From NCBI RefSeq assembly GCF_019649055.1, contig NW_026570479.1, positions 1-64,000 of the forward strand: DNA of 64,000 nt, written 5' to 3'. This document shows positions 12,001 to 24,760 of this stretch, piece by piece (the first letter of the stretch is position 1; each line of letters opens with the position of its first letter). The notes under the pieces were generated by a model. It was not told where the DNA came from, made no database searches, and saw only the letters and a list, made by a program, of their open reading frames with translations. Made by a program: the position numbers and the translations under genes. The stretch is from Paramacrobiotus metropolitanus (lineage: Eukaryota; Tardigrada; Eutardigrada; Parachela; Macrobiotidae).

Positions 12001-12846
12001 CAGAAAAGGAATAAAACTAGATAGGTCATAAGTAAAAAAGGGTACGTAATGAAAACCATACGGTATGTACAGTATAAGAGTATAGACTATATAGTCATAA
12101 GCCAGGTACAGTAGGATGAAACCGACTGGAATAAGAACGTACTCCAACGTAAGTACTCGTCATATTGATTACAAGCAAAAAAATAAAATTTACTTACTGC
12201 AATTTGCTATCGTTTGAGCATTTGTGATGCCTTTTCTGCAATATAGATATATTAATATGTACAGTAAATACTGTTCGCTCGAAAATTTTTTCTCGCGGCG
12301 CTGCACATGCTCGAGTGCTTTAAGCTGTTGAATAATGTGCCCTAAATTGAAGTACTTCGATCCCATAACAAAACTCTATCATACCTGTTATAATATATCG
12401 TGTGCTTACTTGTTACTTTCATTTTGATTACAATTAACATAGTACCATACTACCATACACCTCACGAGAACTAGGAAAGCGGGGAGCTGAAGTTTGGAAT
12501 CCTGTTAAGAGTCTTTAATCTTGATTCATGAGTTGTAATTCTCTTCATATAAAATTACATTAAGAGAAGAAATGCGGCTGAAATAAAGCGCTTGCTGGGC
12601 AGACGCTCCAGTTTCCAGTGGGCTGATGTCTTAGCCTTAGTTGCACACAACCAACTAAAAAGTACAGTACAAACAAATAGCTGTAAATAATTCAGCACTT
12701 TGACACAAAGGCTTCGGAAATTAGCAGTTTGACATCAGTAATGAAAACGATGCGGCTCATAGTTTTATTCGTACGTACATTTGTACTACTGCGCGTGTTC
12801 TCTAATTTGACCAGCCGATCCGAAGGAACATTGGACAATGGACACA
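12001..12846. other. Intergenic spacer
   Basis: No gene, RNA or clear repeat recognised; lies 3' of Gr1. Confidence 0.4.
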
Positions 12847-14399
12847 CTAATCGTACATTAACACCGAGCTTATGGTAGCGATTGGGTACTCCTGCTCAGT
12901 CGTGAAATTCCAGTTATCACAACAATGAGAACACGACTTGATCCCGGAATTCTTGGGTGACGTGAATTCGTGGATGACCAACAGATAGGTCACCAGTAAC
13001 CCGAACACCTACAAAATTAGTTATTTCTTCATCGATCAAAGGTAGCAAGTCTTCATCTTAAAGAAGCAAATACCAGTACCACGATAAAGATAAAAGGCCC
13101 AGTAGAATTTACACAGCGGTATATAAGCCAGTGTTCTTATGGTTAATTCTGCGCTCAGTGTTTAGGCTGCAGACGTACCGTTACAATAAATTCCTTGTCA
13201 AGAGATAGGACTTTCCACGCGGTGAATCCAACAAAACTCCCATGTAGTCGGCGCACCGTCGGCATTGTCAGGCGTTCCACTTCTTTGGAGTCTTGCTCTG
13301 GTGTCACTTCACAAAGGTCATTAAACGCCGAAGCGGTATCGTGCGCCTGCAATGTAAGTATAAAAGAGCATGCAATTTCGGTACAAGTAACTACGTATGT
13401 GCAACTCGTACCTGGCTTTTAACGTAGCTTGCAGCAATTAGCCGAAGGAAGCACATCGAAAAGCGACACAACGCAACCGTTGCAAGAAACCACATATCTT
13501 CGGTATTCGTTGTTACGAAAACTCCCAGAGAAACACCCATGGATCCGTTCAGAACTATTCCGATTAGCAAAATTATAGCGAAGATATCTGAACCCGTCTG
13601 CAACAGTTGCAGCGGGCAGAAAACATCATCTAAAACGAGAGTAACCTTTGACAGCATCCAGTGAACTTTTCGAACTTGCCGGATTGCATTTAGGTCGAGC
13701 GGTACTGAATCGTCAACTGCGGTTTCCAGTGCAACGACTGCTTTCTTGATGTTTTGGTTGTTACAAGAAAACGCCGCTCCGATTACAAAAGCAAGATAAA
13801 CGAAAGAGTAGGTAAAGATGCCGGAAGTACTCGCTCCGAACATTATCGGTATAAGCTGGAACACTGCCTGATAAATCTTAACCCGCATTTCCCATCTAAA
13901 TAGGCACACATATTCCACTGGTAGCTTCTGCGTGAAATGGAAATACAATCCAACTATGTTGCAAATCGTCAGTACAACGAGCAGCCCGACAATGGTTGTG
14001 TTGATGCGAGAGCGTGTCACAGCAGGGATACTGACATGATGCGACAGAATACGTTCAAGGTCACCAGCGTGTTGATTCAGGATGCGGGACTGGAAAGGAA
14101 AGACAACGAGTAAAATGAAAATGCCGAACTGAAATTGCGCGTAAACGACGGCGACCATGTATAAGGTCAGCTTCTCCTGCTCTTCCGGAAGTCCCGACAT
14201 GGTTTTGCCAAAAGTCTCGGTAAAGGCTATCAAGCCGGCGGCTACGGTACCGTTAGAGTACACCGCTAATCAACGACCGAAAGGAGAACTGTTTGTCAAT
14301 CCAAGGAACGTAACCGATGCGCCGCAGTAAGATCGAGTAAACGTTCCAGTCGTGTGCAAACCAGGAGATAGTACCAGCTACGCTTTTGGAACCTTCCAT
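12847..14399 (-). CDS. Gr-like seven-transmembrane chemoreceptor Gr1 (two single-base deletions)
   Basis: Multi-pass membrane protein of the insect-type gustatory-receptor-like group. Exons: 13412..14399, 13179..13346, 12847..13008. Starts MEGSKSVAGTISWFAHDWNV; hydrophobic helices follow (LTLYMVAVVYAQFQFGIFIL; FTYSFVYLAFVIGAAF; IFAIILLIGIVLNGSMGVSL), then a soluble second exon and a last helix FGLLVTYLLVIHEF with a Cys-rich tail. The layout is identical to Gr3, to which it is clearly paralogous. Exon 1 is 988 nt, two short of a multiple of three: aligned to Gr3, one base is missing in CTC-TA-ACG and one in CCG-TA-GCC (14250-14270), producing a TAA. This means a recent pseudogene or two assembly indels; the rest of the frame is undamaged. 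Confidence 0.75.
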
Positions 14400-15768
14400 T
14401 GACGAAAGATTATGCGTCGAAATCCCTTGATTAGTGTGACTGTATTGACGAATTGTCGTATTACTGCGATAACTTCTACAGTACGTAACTGGCAAAATTC
14501 TTTTTGTCCAGGACACTAACAAAGTCTGTCACTATAAAGTCTCCCCATATGGTAGACTTGTATGACATGTGACAGCCGTATACACAAGTCAGGCTGACGT
14601 GCAAGCAGCTGCTTATAAAGCCAATAAGAACCGTCACCATCTATTAATTCGATCGAAGTGTCAATGTTCTGAAATTTTCAATTTTAATTCCAGATATTAA
14701 TAAGGTGAAACGAAAACGTCGCATGTTGCGAACTTCACCTAAGAAATTAGATGCCTATCGGTAAAACCAGACCAGTGGCACTGGAAATAGTTTTTGGCAA
14801 ATTCTGGAATTCTTGTGTGCATCGTAAGTTGTGTTACCCTGTTATTCGCTATCCAGATCAAATGCGTTACGTTTATTAACGCATTTGACGTTCATTAACG
14901 CGTTGCGTTTACTTTAGGGAATGGTCTGACCGGTAACATCAACTCTGTGAGACCTTGCCACAATTAAAATTTGCTTTTCTTTCCCTCTATCCCAGTAACC
15001 AAAAACTGCATGTGCTTTTACAAATACCGATAGTAACATGAAGGTACCGCGTGTAATTCATTTGCACTATAAACTGCAACGCTTACCATTAGATTTGGCT
15101 TTGTTACATGACTACCTAGGAAATAACGAAGCGTATTACCGCTATTAAACTGCGCATACAGCAGCAGGCTTGTAGTTAGAAACTGTGCTTTTTAACTTAC
15201 TGGCTTTAGCCGCATTACTGATCGACAAAATAATGTTGTAATCATATTATTTTGACCTTTGTGCACGCTGCACACAATGGCCTTTTGACCATAGCGCAGC
15301 GGCATTGACGTCCGTAGTAAGGATGTACTTTGTCCATGTACTCTAACACTGAGGTCATCCTGGATGCATTCCGCTGTAAGCGATCCGTTGGTACTAACGC
15401 TGATGGTGATGCGTCTCAAGCGTGCTACTTCAGCAGAATGTTTTTGTCGACGTACAATGTATACTATTTTTAAGGTTCAATATATGATTCTCTTTCACTT
15501 AATATTTGTTAGCATTTGGGAAAGGATGAATTCCCTTGCCTACATCAAACTGTTCTCCATTATTTGAATGATTGCTGCAAGTGGAACATACGTACTTCCG
15601 TGGAATCGCTACAAAATTAGCTGATCAACAAGTTTGTATTGTGAACGTACCGTTTAGGCGATGCAAATGCAGTCAACTTTGCATCGCGAGAGTTTGTCTT
15701 TCACCACTAAATGAAGTTCAAAATAGTTCAAATAGTTTTTAGAAGTCCAAAATAACTATTATAAGCAT
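14400..15768. other. Spacer between divergent Gr1 and Gr2
   Basis: Must contain the 5' regions of both receptors. A short repetitive motif (TTAACGCATTTGACG type) occurs near 14870-14915. No coding signal. Confidence 0.4.
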
Positions 15769-17287
15769 ATGATAAATATTTGCAAAATGCAAAAGAAAAC
15801 TGGTTCTTCCTTTGACAGGCGCAGTAAGGGACTCCGTACATTATTGCGATTAGGCGGTCTCAGCGTATGGCAGGACGGACCTTCACCGAAGCGGTCGTTT
15901 ATCGCATCCGTATGGTGTGTAGTGTATGTATGCGCCCTCCTTCTCGGGACAGTTACCGTGACAGAAGAATATCTAAAGGCCAGCAAGGCGGCCATTCCAC
16001 CCGAAGAGATTACCAAGCTCTTGTTTGTCGCGCTGATGATCTTTTCGTTCGATGTGGCAGCGATCGCCACAATCGTAGTGACTACCCGTCAGACCCGACA
16101 CATCCACCAAATCGTGCAGGAATTGGCGAGTTACCTAGGCGAGCATCCACTTTTCCCGGATAAAATCAAGAAGCTATCCAAAATCACGCTTTTGTTTAAC
16201 GCCTTTATCGCCATCTGCGGCGCATTGTGGATGTACTGTCGCCTTCATGGAAATATAATGACGCCTTCCTATACAGACGCTTATGGTTTACACATTCGTA
16301 CGATTTTCGCCATCGTCATATTTCAAGGATTCCCTCTTATGTCCGGCGTTGTCGTCGAGGTATCCTTGAGCACCGTTTACTTGTACATGGTCGGGACAAC
16401 GGGATACGCTTTCCGCAGTATAGCATCCGGCGTTGCACAAAATTTTGAACAGCTAGAAAATGGGGTCATCGGAGTGGAGGAGTTCACCAGCTGTTTGGAG
16501 CGGATTCGATCGCGCCATCATCGCTTAACAAAGATCGTCCGGCGCTTTGATACCGTCTTCGCACCCGGCGTGTTTATCTTGGTGTGCAGTGCCACGCTGG
16601 AGGTCATTCTGATGGTGGGTTTGGTCATGGAAGGGCGTCTGACCGCGTCCATGGGGTTTGCGCTAACACCCAATGATGAGGATTTTGCATCCATGATAAT
16701 TTCGGCAGTTGGTGTCGCAAGCCTACTGGCTGGCTGCCTACTTTCCGCGAGCTGGCTGAATAATCAAGTTAGTGACTATTTTGCAATTCACCTTTTTACT
16801 GGAACACTACTCTATTGACGATGAGTATTGCGTCACGAAAATGTTCTACGGTGAATTTAATTTTAGGCGCACAGTGTTGTCCCGATTTACCACGATGTTA
16901 TGGAGAAGTTACACTGGAATACGGCTGTTCGAAACCAGATGAGTGCGACGCTTCGTCGACTGACGGAGAACCCGGTTGTACTGACCGGATGGGGCTTAGT
17001 GAACCTGGATACGAACTTTGTCGTTACTGTAAGTGAAAGTCAGTTTCCTCTGTTGCATCGAATCAGACGTTGCCCTGATACAACGACTGCATGTGATCAT
17101 AAAGTCTGCCTGCATGTCGTAAACTTATGAAATACTGACGGATGGCGGTTTCCACATCTCTTTGGTTTTGCAGACCACTGGTGTGTTGGCCACATATTTG
17201 CTAGTGGTCCACGAAATTACATCCCGCAGCGACGGCAACTGTATGACGGAACCGCCCAACGCTACAGCACACTTGATTCATCTTTAG
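15769..17287 (+). CDS. Gr-like seven-transmembrane chemoreceptor Gr2
   Basis: Intact three-exon gene: 15769..16767 (333 codons), 16867..17028 (54) and 17174..17287 (38 including stop), about 424 residues, phase 0 at both introns. Hydrophobic segments include ASVWCVVYVCALLLGTVTV, LLFVALMIFSFDVAAIATIV, IRTIFAIVIFQGFPLMSGVV, VFILVCSATLEVILMVGLVM and the last exon GVLATYLLVVHEI. The final exon, a helix plus short polar tail, corresponds in position to the conserved last exon (TY...) of insect gustatory receptors. Sequence is far from Gr1 and Gr3 except in the C-terminal part, so it is an older branch. An alternative start is the Met at 15787. A decayed relative of exon 1 lies at 50681-51275 on the minus strand. 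Confidence 0.8.
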
Positions 17288-17808
17288 CTGGGTTTTGTTC
17301 GCTACTCTGTCCTGTAATAACGTTAAGTGTCATTACTCTAATAGAGTGAAGACGAATCCTGCTGCACTGCGTGATTTAATAATGTACTCGTACTCGTAGT
17401 AGACAGGCAAACAGTAGTACATTATCGTTCAATATTATCGCGCTGCGCGTGATTCTTCCTCCTAATTGTAACTTACCTAAGAGCGCGACAACAACGGCTT
17501 TCTCATTAGTCCATAATCCTGACACCTTGTCGAATTTACATAGATGGAGGCAGGTTTTGGTCAACTTTACACCGTGTACGTTTTATGGACGCAACTGTCA
17601 ACTGTCAACCGAGCCCAATCCAGTTTCGTCAACATGTTACATGTTAACCGATGCCATAGTTTTAGAAGTTTACTCTGTACGTGCATGAGTACCGTGCTTG
17701 ATACGGTTCTTTTACTCGTTGTGAACATACTGTAAGAGCAAGAAAGTATGGGATTGTATTTGTAACAGTTAGCAACATAAGGCGTAATAATTGATAATTC
17801 ATTACCAA
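17288..17808. promoter_or_regulatory. Upstream region of Gr3
   Basis: Spacer between Gr2 stop and Gr3 start; no motif I can name. Confidence 0.3.
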
Positions 17809-19256
17809 ATGGAGCAGCCCAAAAAAGCCACTCCGTTCGCTTCTACTTCCTGGTTCGCGTACGATTGGAACGTCTACTCTATTTTACTGAGGGGCACGGG
17901 ATATTCTCCCTGGAATGATCAGGAATTTTCTTATCGATTTTTAATTAGTGGTTTTCTTTTGACTGTGCCGATAGCTGCCGGCTTGATTGCCTTCAGCGAG
18001 ACGTTAATCCAGACCGTATCGCAACTAGAAGAGCATCAGGAAACGATGACATTGTATATGATGGCCGTAGTCTACGCGCAGTTTCTCGGCGGTGCAATTG
18101 CTTTGCTTGGTATCTTCCCTTTTACGTCCCGCCAACTGGACCAGAGTATTTGCCAACTTGAACGTGTTTTGTCGATTCATGTCAATCTGCCAATGACGGC
18201 ACGGTATCGCATTCATACTGCCGTTGGCGGTCTCCTAGTTGTGATGGCTGTTTCTAGCATAACAGTGATGCATTTCCATTTTACTCAACCGCTGCCTACG
18301 GAATACGCATATTTCTTTGGATGGAAGATGCGGGCACACATCTACCAGATCGTCTTCCAATTGGCACCGATAATACTCGGCGCTAACTCACAGATGCTCT
18401 TTACTTGCTCTTTCGTCTACTTAGCCTTTGTAATCGGGGCGGCATTTGCTTCTAATAATAAACGTATTAGAAATGCAGTCACCGTTTTGGAGAATACGGA
18501 AGAAGTGGAAGAATCTGCACGAAACAGTGCATTCGACGCCATACGAAAAGGTCGACAAGTCCATTTCATGTTGTCCAAGATCACGAAAGGTTTGGACGAT
18601 GTCTTCTGTCCATTGCAATTGCTGCAAACGGGTTCAGATATCCTCGCCGTAGTTCTGTTAATCGGCATTGTCTTGAACGGATCAATGGGCGTTTCTTTGG
18701 GAGTTTTCATAACGACAAACGTGGAAGATTTTTGGCTCGTGGGAGCGGTTGCGTGGTGCCGGTTTTTACAGTACTTTTTTCGACTGATTGCTGCAAGCTA
18801 CGCTAAAAGCAAAGTACGATCGTCTTAGAGTTACGATACGAATACCAAAATCCAACTGCGCGTATTTAACTTTGCAGGCGCACGATATCGCTACAGTTTT
18901 TCATGATGTTTGTAATGCCGTACCAGAACACTACTCCAAGAAAGCGGAACTCTTGACGAGGCCCACCGTGCGGCGATTACAAGATATAGCTGTGGGGTTC
19001 ACGGCGGCTAAGATCCTTCTTCTCGACACAGAATTTGTTGTAACGGTTGGTCAAATTTGAAATGCCCATCGTTATAACGGATAGCTTATTGTGCAATCGG
19101 GAATTTATAATTTTGGCTTATCAGAACAGCGAATCTTTTCAGATGTTTGGCCTGTTGGTGACGTACCTGTTGGTCATCCACGAACTGGCCTCGCCTAAGA
19201 ATTATGGTAGATCGTGCTGTCAGTGTGGCACATGCCTCAACTTCACTGTCGACTAG
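17809..19256 (+). CDS. Gr-like seven-transmembrane chemoreceptor Gr3
   Basis: Intact gene: exons 17809..18813 (335 codons), 18878..19045 (56) and 19143..19256 (38 with stop), phase 0 introns, 428 residues. The ATG at 17809 (MEQPKKATPF) matches the start of Gr1. Key segments: STSWFAYDWNVYSILLRGTG, the helices TLYMMAVVYAQFLGGAIALL and FVYLAFVIGAAF, DDVFCPLQLLQTGSDILAVV, and the terminal FGLLVTYLLVIHELASPKN with a tail CCQCGTC. Gr1 and Gr3 are close paralogues in inverted orientation around Gr2. An inverted copy of the last exon and downstream DNA is present at 48.3-49.45 kb. Confidence 0.85.
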
Positions 19257-20393
19257 GTAGCTGGGTAGCTGTCACTGGGTAGCTGACCAAACCTACAGGT
19301 TTACTCGTACTTTGATAACTGATTTACCTTTATTCGTTGGGATTTTCTTCTGAAAGGTCATATGTAACAACGATTAACTTCAGCTGTTTATTTCCAAAAA
19401 TAGCAACAAATCACGCGGACAGCATAGGCAGTCAGGTACTTCGGATTTTGTACATCTTTAGTGACTGTACAGTACATGGTTGTTTATAATGTCCATAGCC
19501 TACGGCGACCTTGCTTTAAGATAGTTATTGAACAATGTACAGCACATGTACAACTTTCATGTAGTTAACCGACTGGATAGATATGCTCTTTCTGGGATGC
19601 GCGCCTCTAATTTCAACGTACTTATTCCAGTACTTGTGCATAATTTACTTGTGTTTCCGTTATAATTATATTTCGACTTTAATTGAACTAACGTATGCCG
19701 GAATGACTTAAAATAAAACAAACGGTAGGGCGGCGTAGGAGCGGCATTTTGAAAAAGGTAGGAGCTGCGCTCCAGTCTGCCAGTGACCAAGATCGGAGTT
19801 CGGTGATTTTCCTAGCGTAATTCAATCAAGCGCATTCAGTACACTTCGTTCTTTGATGTTGCCGGTGTTTGTTGTGCGAACTGTCAGTTTTGTTTTGTTT
19901 GCGTTTTGCTTTGACATATTTGCTGGATGTATTATCGAACTGAGTTAGAGAAGATAACAAAGTTGGTAAAGCAGAGGAACACCCAGGCTTTCTATGACAT
20001 TAATAACATATTCGAACAGCAGTTCTGAGTTAGAATGGTGCGATCATGTGCATTCCACTGACGACGTGTAAACACCTGCGAAGCAGACCGGTCCAGCGCT
20101 GTGAACGTAAACAATAATTTCCCATCAAATTTTTATAACCTATGCACGATGGATATTGAAATCTTAGTGTTGTACCTTGGATTCACTAGTTTTGAGTACA
20201 AACTTACAAAATTTCGATAGAAAAATGAATGTCGCATTATCCGCTCAAATTTTTGCGTGTACACAGCGTGGCCGCACATTAAAAACTGTAATTTAAATTC
20301 GCAAGATAATTCATCTTTTATGCATCACTAACTGAACGGTAAAGCTAAACAGGATCAGTTTATCGTTCTATCCAACGGTTATTGTGTGGATCA
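19257..20393. repeat. Spacer duplicated (inverted) at about 48.3-49.3 kb
   Basis: No gene seen. The stretch around 19560-19800 and 20020-20390 is recognisable in reverse orientation at 48260-49030 (for example the CTTACTCAGTTGAC-type flank and the GTTCAGTTAGTGATGCAT box). A short tandem of GGGTAGCTG occurs at 19257-19290. Confidence 0.65.
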
Positions 20394-21693
20394 ATGGACA
20401 GCGCTTCGTGCGCAAGCAGTCAGCAGTGCAGTCGGTGCGGATCGGCGAAATTACTGATCAAAACATCTCATCGAGAATCAACTGAATTTTGCAAACGGGA
20501 TGTGCAACGAAATCACAAGAAGTGTTCCGTTTGCTGTACCGCACGTTGCTGCATGGTGTGTTTGTGCTTAATCAAGTTTTTATCCAGTAAATTGTTGAAT
20601 TTTCGTAACATAAGCTGCCGCACTGAGTGCCATAACTCAGCACTTTGCTGTCATAGCTTTTATATAATGATTGTTACACCACCAAAAGGTTCTAGCGGTA
20701 CCGTTATTGTGTTGCACCGATTCATCAGTCCGGCATTCTTTTGGTTAGCGAATATTGTAGTATAATTCATTTGGTGATATAAAAAATACTACAAAAATCT
20801 TAACAGCTAAATAGTGGTGTATAAGTCTCGAATATCACGCCACCGGCGTTCAGCGATATCTGTACTTGGTGAGAAGTATTGTTTTTAACATGGTTGAGCA
20901 ACGTTAAAAGCATAAGCAGTATATTTTGATTACGTGCTTGTTGTAGATCGCTTTCTGCATCGTAACAACGGTGATTATCTTGGCGGTTACAGTGGCGGCA
21001 ACGGCAATAATTATCACGAATTCCGGTACGTGCACCAGTTTACCGAAGTGAAGCTGTCTCGGTTAGCACCACTAAAGTGGTGCCACCACATTCCATCATT
21101 TTGTCCTGGAGCTTCTGTATACAAAAAGATATTATTCTATTCATCTCCAGAATAGGTGACAGCTTTTTGGTTTTTACTTCTAAAGCCCGGCCTGCTGATT
21201 TCGTGAATAATTTGTTTTCTTTGCAACGTCTTGTACATTTGTTCAGTGCTTTGCATCTGGTGCAGGTAAAACTTCAGATAAGAAATTAACTGATAACGAG
21301 ACCTCGACATCGTCTCCATCAACGGATGAAGGTAAATATGCTGTATGCAATAAGGAGATAGGCACCGGTATGTACCGTACACCGAAGATAGGTAGTGTAC
21401 CGAAGATAGGCACCGGTATGTACCGTTCTGCAGGTGCAGGACACCCGAAAGCTAATCCAGTCGTCTAATTTCGTTTTATAGACTCTCTGCAGCCAACGAC
21501 AAACCAGACGTATTTGTGCGCGAAAGATAGCGACTGTTCCTGGGGAACACTGTGTGGTGATTTCGATCCACATATGGAGCAAATGGTATTTTTTGGACAG
21601 TGCCGACCGTGTGAGGAGTACCGACGGTGCAAAATCGACCGAGATTGTGGAGATGCGGTCTGTAGTAACGGATGCTGTCCAAAGCATTCATGA
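20394..21693 (+). CDS. Type II membrane protein G with Cys-rich ectodomain (Dickkopf_N-like spacing)
   Basis: Four exons with perfectly matching phases: 20394..20555 (54 codons), 20947..21025, 21266..21331, 21482..21693; 519 nt, 172 residues. Exon 1 is a cytosolic Cys-rich segment ending KKCSVCCTARCCM (likely palmitoylation sites). Exon 2 is a single hydrophobic helix, IAFCIVTTVIILAVTVAATA. Exon 3 is a Ser/Thr stalk (DNETSTSSPSTDE). Exon 4 has ten cysteines: C-x5-C-x5-C-x15-C-x2-C-x5-C-x5-C-x4-C-x3-CC, then PKHS and stop. The spacing resembles the N-terminal Cys-rich domain of Dickkopf Wnt antagonists, though Dickkopf proteins are secreted. Weak points: exon 1 donor is GTGTGT, exon 2 donor GTACGT. 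All exons are also found in the inverted second copy (42.1-44.15 kb), with the same splice positions. Confidence 0.6.
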
Positions 21694-21990
21694 CAAGACA
21701 TTGCGAAGTGCGAACGTTGAAGAAGAAGAAACGAACACGCAATGCTAAAGACTGCTTTTTCGGACACATCGTGATATTCACGTAGACACGTACGGAATAA
21801 TGCGATCAACGAATGCTGTCAAAAATTAGTCTAATACACGATTACATTCTTGCTCGGCGTAACTGCTGTAGTCTTTTGTTAAGGTCAACTTGTTAACTGG
21901 TAGTGCAAAACGGTAATCCTCAAAAATAATGGTGAAAACCTTTGTATTAGTGCTAACAGCAGCTGTTTTAATTGTCTGTAGGTGGTATGG

Positions 21991-23451
21991 TTACTTATAA
22001 TCGGTATGTTCAGCAAATGTGCTGTTGTTACATGTAATGGCTTTTGGGTCGTTACGAGATGTGATTTCATAGATCACGATGAAATAGGTAAGCAGCAGCC
22101 CAAATACCTAAAAAGAATAATTTAATACTGTATGAAACTGCAATATCAGACAAACTGCTCTTCTATGAACAAGATTTGTGTCATGTAATACAATATAAAA
22201 CATATCGCTTACCGTCAGAATAAAACTTGTATCGAGGACCAAGAGCTTTCCGACGGTAAATCCAACCGGATTGTCTCGCAAGCGCTGCACAGTGCAAACA
22301 GTGACCTTTCTGATACGGTCGTTACCTTCCGATACCTCATCGCACTGATGGTACAGAGACACAATTCCATGTGCCTGCACAGCAAAGTACAGTACTACTA
22401 AGGTGATGTGTCTTTTATGATAATTTACGCGTTTTACCTGGCTTTTGAGATAACTCGCCATCACAATGCGACTGAAGAACAGCAGAAAGTTTCCCATCGC
22501 AATAATAATTAACAACAAAAAGTCTTCCACATTGGTTGTAGCAAAGACGCCCATTGAGAATTTAAGCGCCCCACCCATCGCGATACCGATTAGCAATGTG
22601 ATCGCCAGGATGTCGAAGCCGGTTTGGATCAACATCACCGGAGCGAACACGCGATCCAGCTTTTCTGTGACGATTGACAACTTCCAGTGATGCAGACGAG
22701 ATTTTGCTAGCTCTTCAGCGAAAACTTCCATGTTGTTTTCATTTTCGAAATTGTGAATGATCTTGTCAACTTGCTTGTTATTGGCCTGAAATGCAAAACT
22801 GATAATACCGGCGATATATAAAAACGCGTATGTAAACGCCGATTGTCCGGCAGCAGCTAATAGCATTGGAACCATCTGGAATACGGTGATGAAAGTGTTG
22901 GTATTTATCGGATACCATAGAAAATCAACAGTTGGGCCGGGAAAATTCTGCTGGAAATGTAGAGTGAACACGATAACACAAACACCTAAAACAGCGGTAA
23001 ACTGCAACGCTGATGCTAAAAGTAATTTCCGGCGATTGCCTGCACGGATGTCAAAAAGAGGTAACATTTCATGTAGTTCACCGATGTAGCTATCTAAAAG
23101 GCGCGCAGTAAAGGGAAACGTCATTAATCGCATCAATCCACAAATTGAGAACTGGAAGAATAATGCGGCAACCATAATTATAGTTGCCTTATCGGTTTGG
23201 GAACTCGACATTGACGATATAGTTTTCACCAGGGTATCGCTTACAGCAATTAAGTTGGCCAAGAACACCGAAATCGACAAAAGCAGCCCGGGAAATATAG
23301 CGCGCCATGAGAACTTTTGCCCATTGGCGTCCGTGATCCAGGGGTGGTACCCTATACTTTTTAGGAAGACAGCGAATATGCGAGTCCAGTCGTCGACAAA
23401 CCATGAACAAGAATCGGCTTTGCTGATCGTTTGTTGTATGCTTGGAAACAT
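21991..23451 (-). CDS. Gr-like seven-transmembrane chemoreceptor Gr4
   Basis: Intact gene on the minus strand: exons 22438..23451 (338 codons), 22213..22374 (54), 21991..22107 (39 with stop), 430 residues, both introns phase 0. Starts MFPSIQQTISKADSCSWFVD. Helices include LLLSISVFLANLIAVSDTLV, TIIMVAALFFQFSICGLMRL, AFTYAFLYIAGIISFAF, FDILAITLLIGIAMGGALKF, and LLLIIIAMGNFLLFF; the last exon starts VFGLLLTYFIVIYEITSRND. Intron 1 stays open in frame, so a continuous ORF misleadingly extends across it. Belongs with Gr1 and Gr3. An inverted copy of only the last exon lies at 41696-41811, so the edge of the large duplication falls in intron 2. Confidence 0.85.
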
Positions 23452-24760
23452 TGCGAATGTGAATTATTTATTAGCAGTAGCTTGCTTTGATATACAATTG
23501 AGTATAATTTCATTTACATTCCGAAAACATAACATAAAAATTGCTTGCTGTATACGAAGCTTGGAGCCTGCTGCCCACAAAAGATAGCCAGTTTTCGGGT
23601 GAACGGTGTGGACTGTGCCGGTGTGAAATATCAGCATATAGTTGCTCCGACGGCCCTGAGGGGAATTACGTAATGCGAAGGACCTGCTCGTATATTGTCA
23701 AACATTACGTAACACTATGTAAATTTAACCATGTTGGAAACAGCTGGGACCAGCAAAATATCACTTCGTGGGTTTTACTATTGGATTAGGAAGGTGTAGA
23801 GGAAACACCGCTATAACATCAGATTTAGGGACCCTTTACAACGTGCCGGCACGATTAGCAGCGTCAGGGGCGTCAGCATGCATTTTTTTTGTGCCAAATG
23901 CCTTAAGGGAACCACGTCTTGTTGCAAAAGACTAAAGATTTAACTCATATTTCATTAACTCTCCAAGGTTTTTAATGTAATAAGGGCACCCAACGCTCAG
24001 CAGCTTTACAAAAAGTAATAATCATCGCGAAAATTTATTGAAGGGCTCGACGCAACACTAACTATTTTCTCAATCTTTCTGACGTTGATAAACAGATTTT
24101 GTAAATTGGTAGATTTTCCGAAAATAGTCAAAAAAAGAGAATGGAGATACACAATCTGACTTCGTGTTTATGGCTCACATTGTGTTCGATGGCAAACTCC
24201 AACGATTCGGCGCTCTTTTCTAATTATTGTTCGCAACGTGGTATGGAACAGTCGGAAATCCTGTTCACTGAGTCGGTGGCTACTGGCTGTGACAAAGTTC
24301 AGGCAGAACTGATCGTGAGCTCAACTGGGAAATTTATAATTAATGGAAGACGGAATAGTAAAAGAAAATCAAATCAGAAAACAAAGGGTTCAAACGGCAT
24401 GTAACAAGATAATCAAGATTATCACATAACACGGGCCTTGATTCAGTAGTACCTGGCCGTAACTTAGTCAGGATCAGGAGATGTTTTCCCACAAAAGGTG
24501 TTATATGGACTGTGGAGTTACTTAAAAAAATTAGCATTTTAAAGTAGCTCCGGTAGGCCAAAGCCGCACGCGATAGAACCACAAAGCCTGATATACGGAA
24601 ATCGTTGCACACGCTGCAGCACGTTCTACGGAGCGTGTGCGAGGTGCAATCGCATCGAACGGCCACAGTAAGTAATACGCGTTAAAATTCAATTTGCTTC
24701 AAATAAGAGCGGGCTTTTAACCCAGAGCAGAGCGCGTGGCAAAGGGTCTGTGGGTCCTGA
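23452..24760. other. Spacer between Gr4 and gene E
   Basis: No supported gene. Open frames around 24141-24666 show no homology I recognise. Confidence 0.35.

Larger units (their letters stand above)
3069..22115. repeat. Left arm of a large inverted segmental duplication
   Basis: Order GSTO B last exon, H, D, Gr2, Gr3 last exon, G, Gr4 last exon. Every one of these has a counterpart in reverse order and opposite strand at 41.66-58.5 kb. Genes here are largely intact. Confidence 0.75.

Noticed and set aside
11522-12147. Long minus-strand frames rich in Tyr, Ile and Leu
   Set aside because: Pure products of the AAT microsatellite and its derivatives; composition is not protein-like and there are no splice or domain signals.
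22108-22437. Continuation of the Gr4 frame beyond exon 1 and exon 2
   Set aside because: Intron 1 happens to be open, but consensus GTAAAA/CAG sites and the shared layout of the other receptors show it is an intron; the tail after exon 2 is read-through.
24340-24666. 108-codon minus-strand frame near gene E
   Set aside because: No homology to the E/F family exons, no splice context, not conserved anywhere else in the window.
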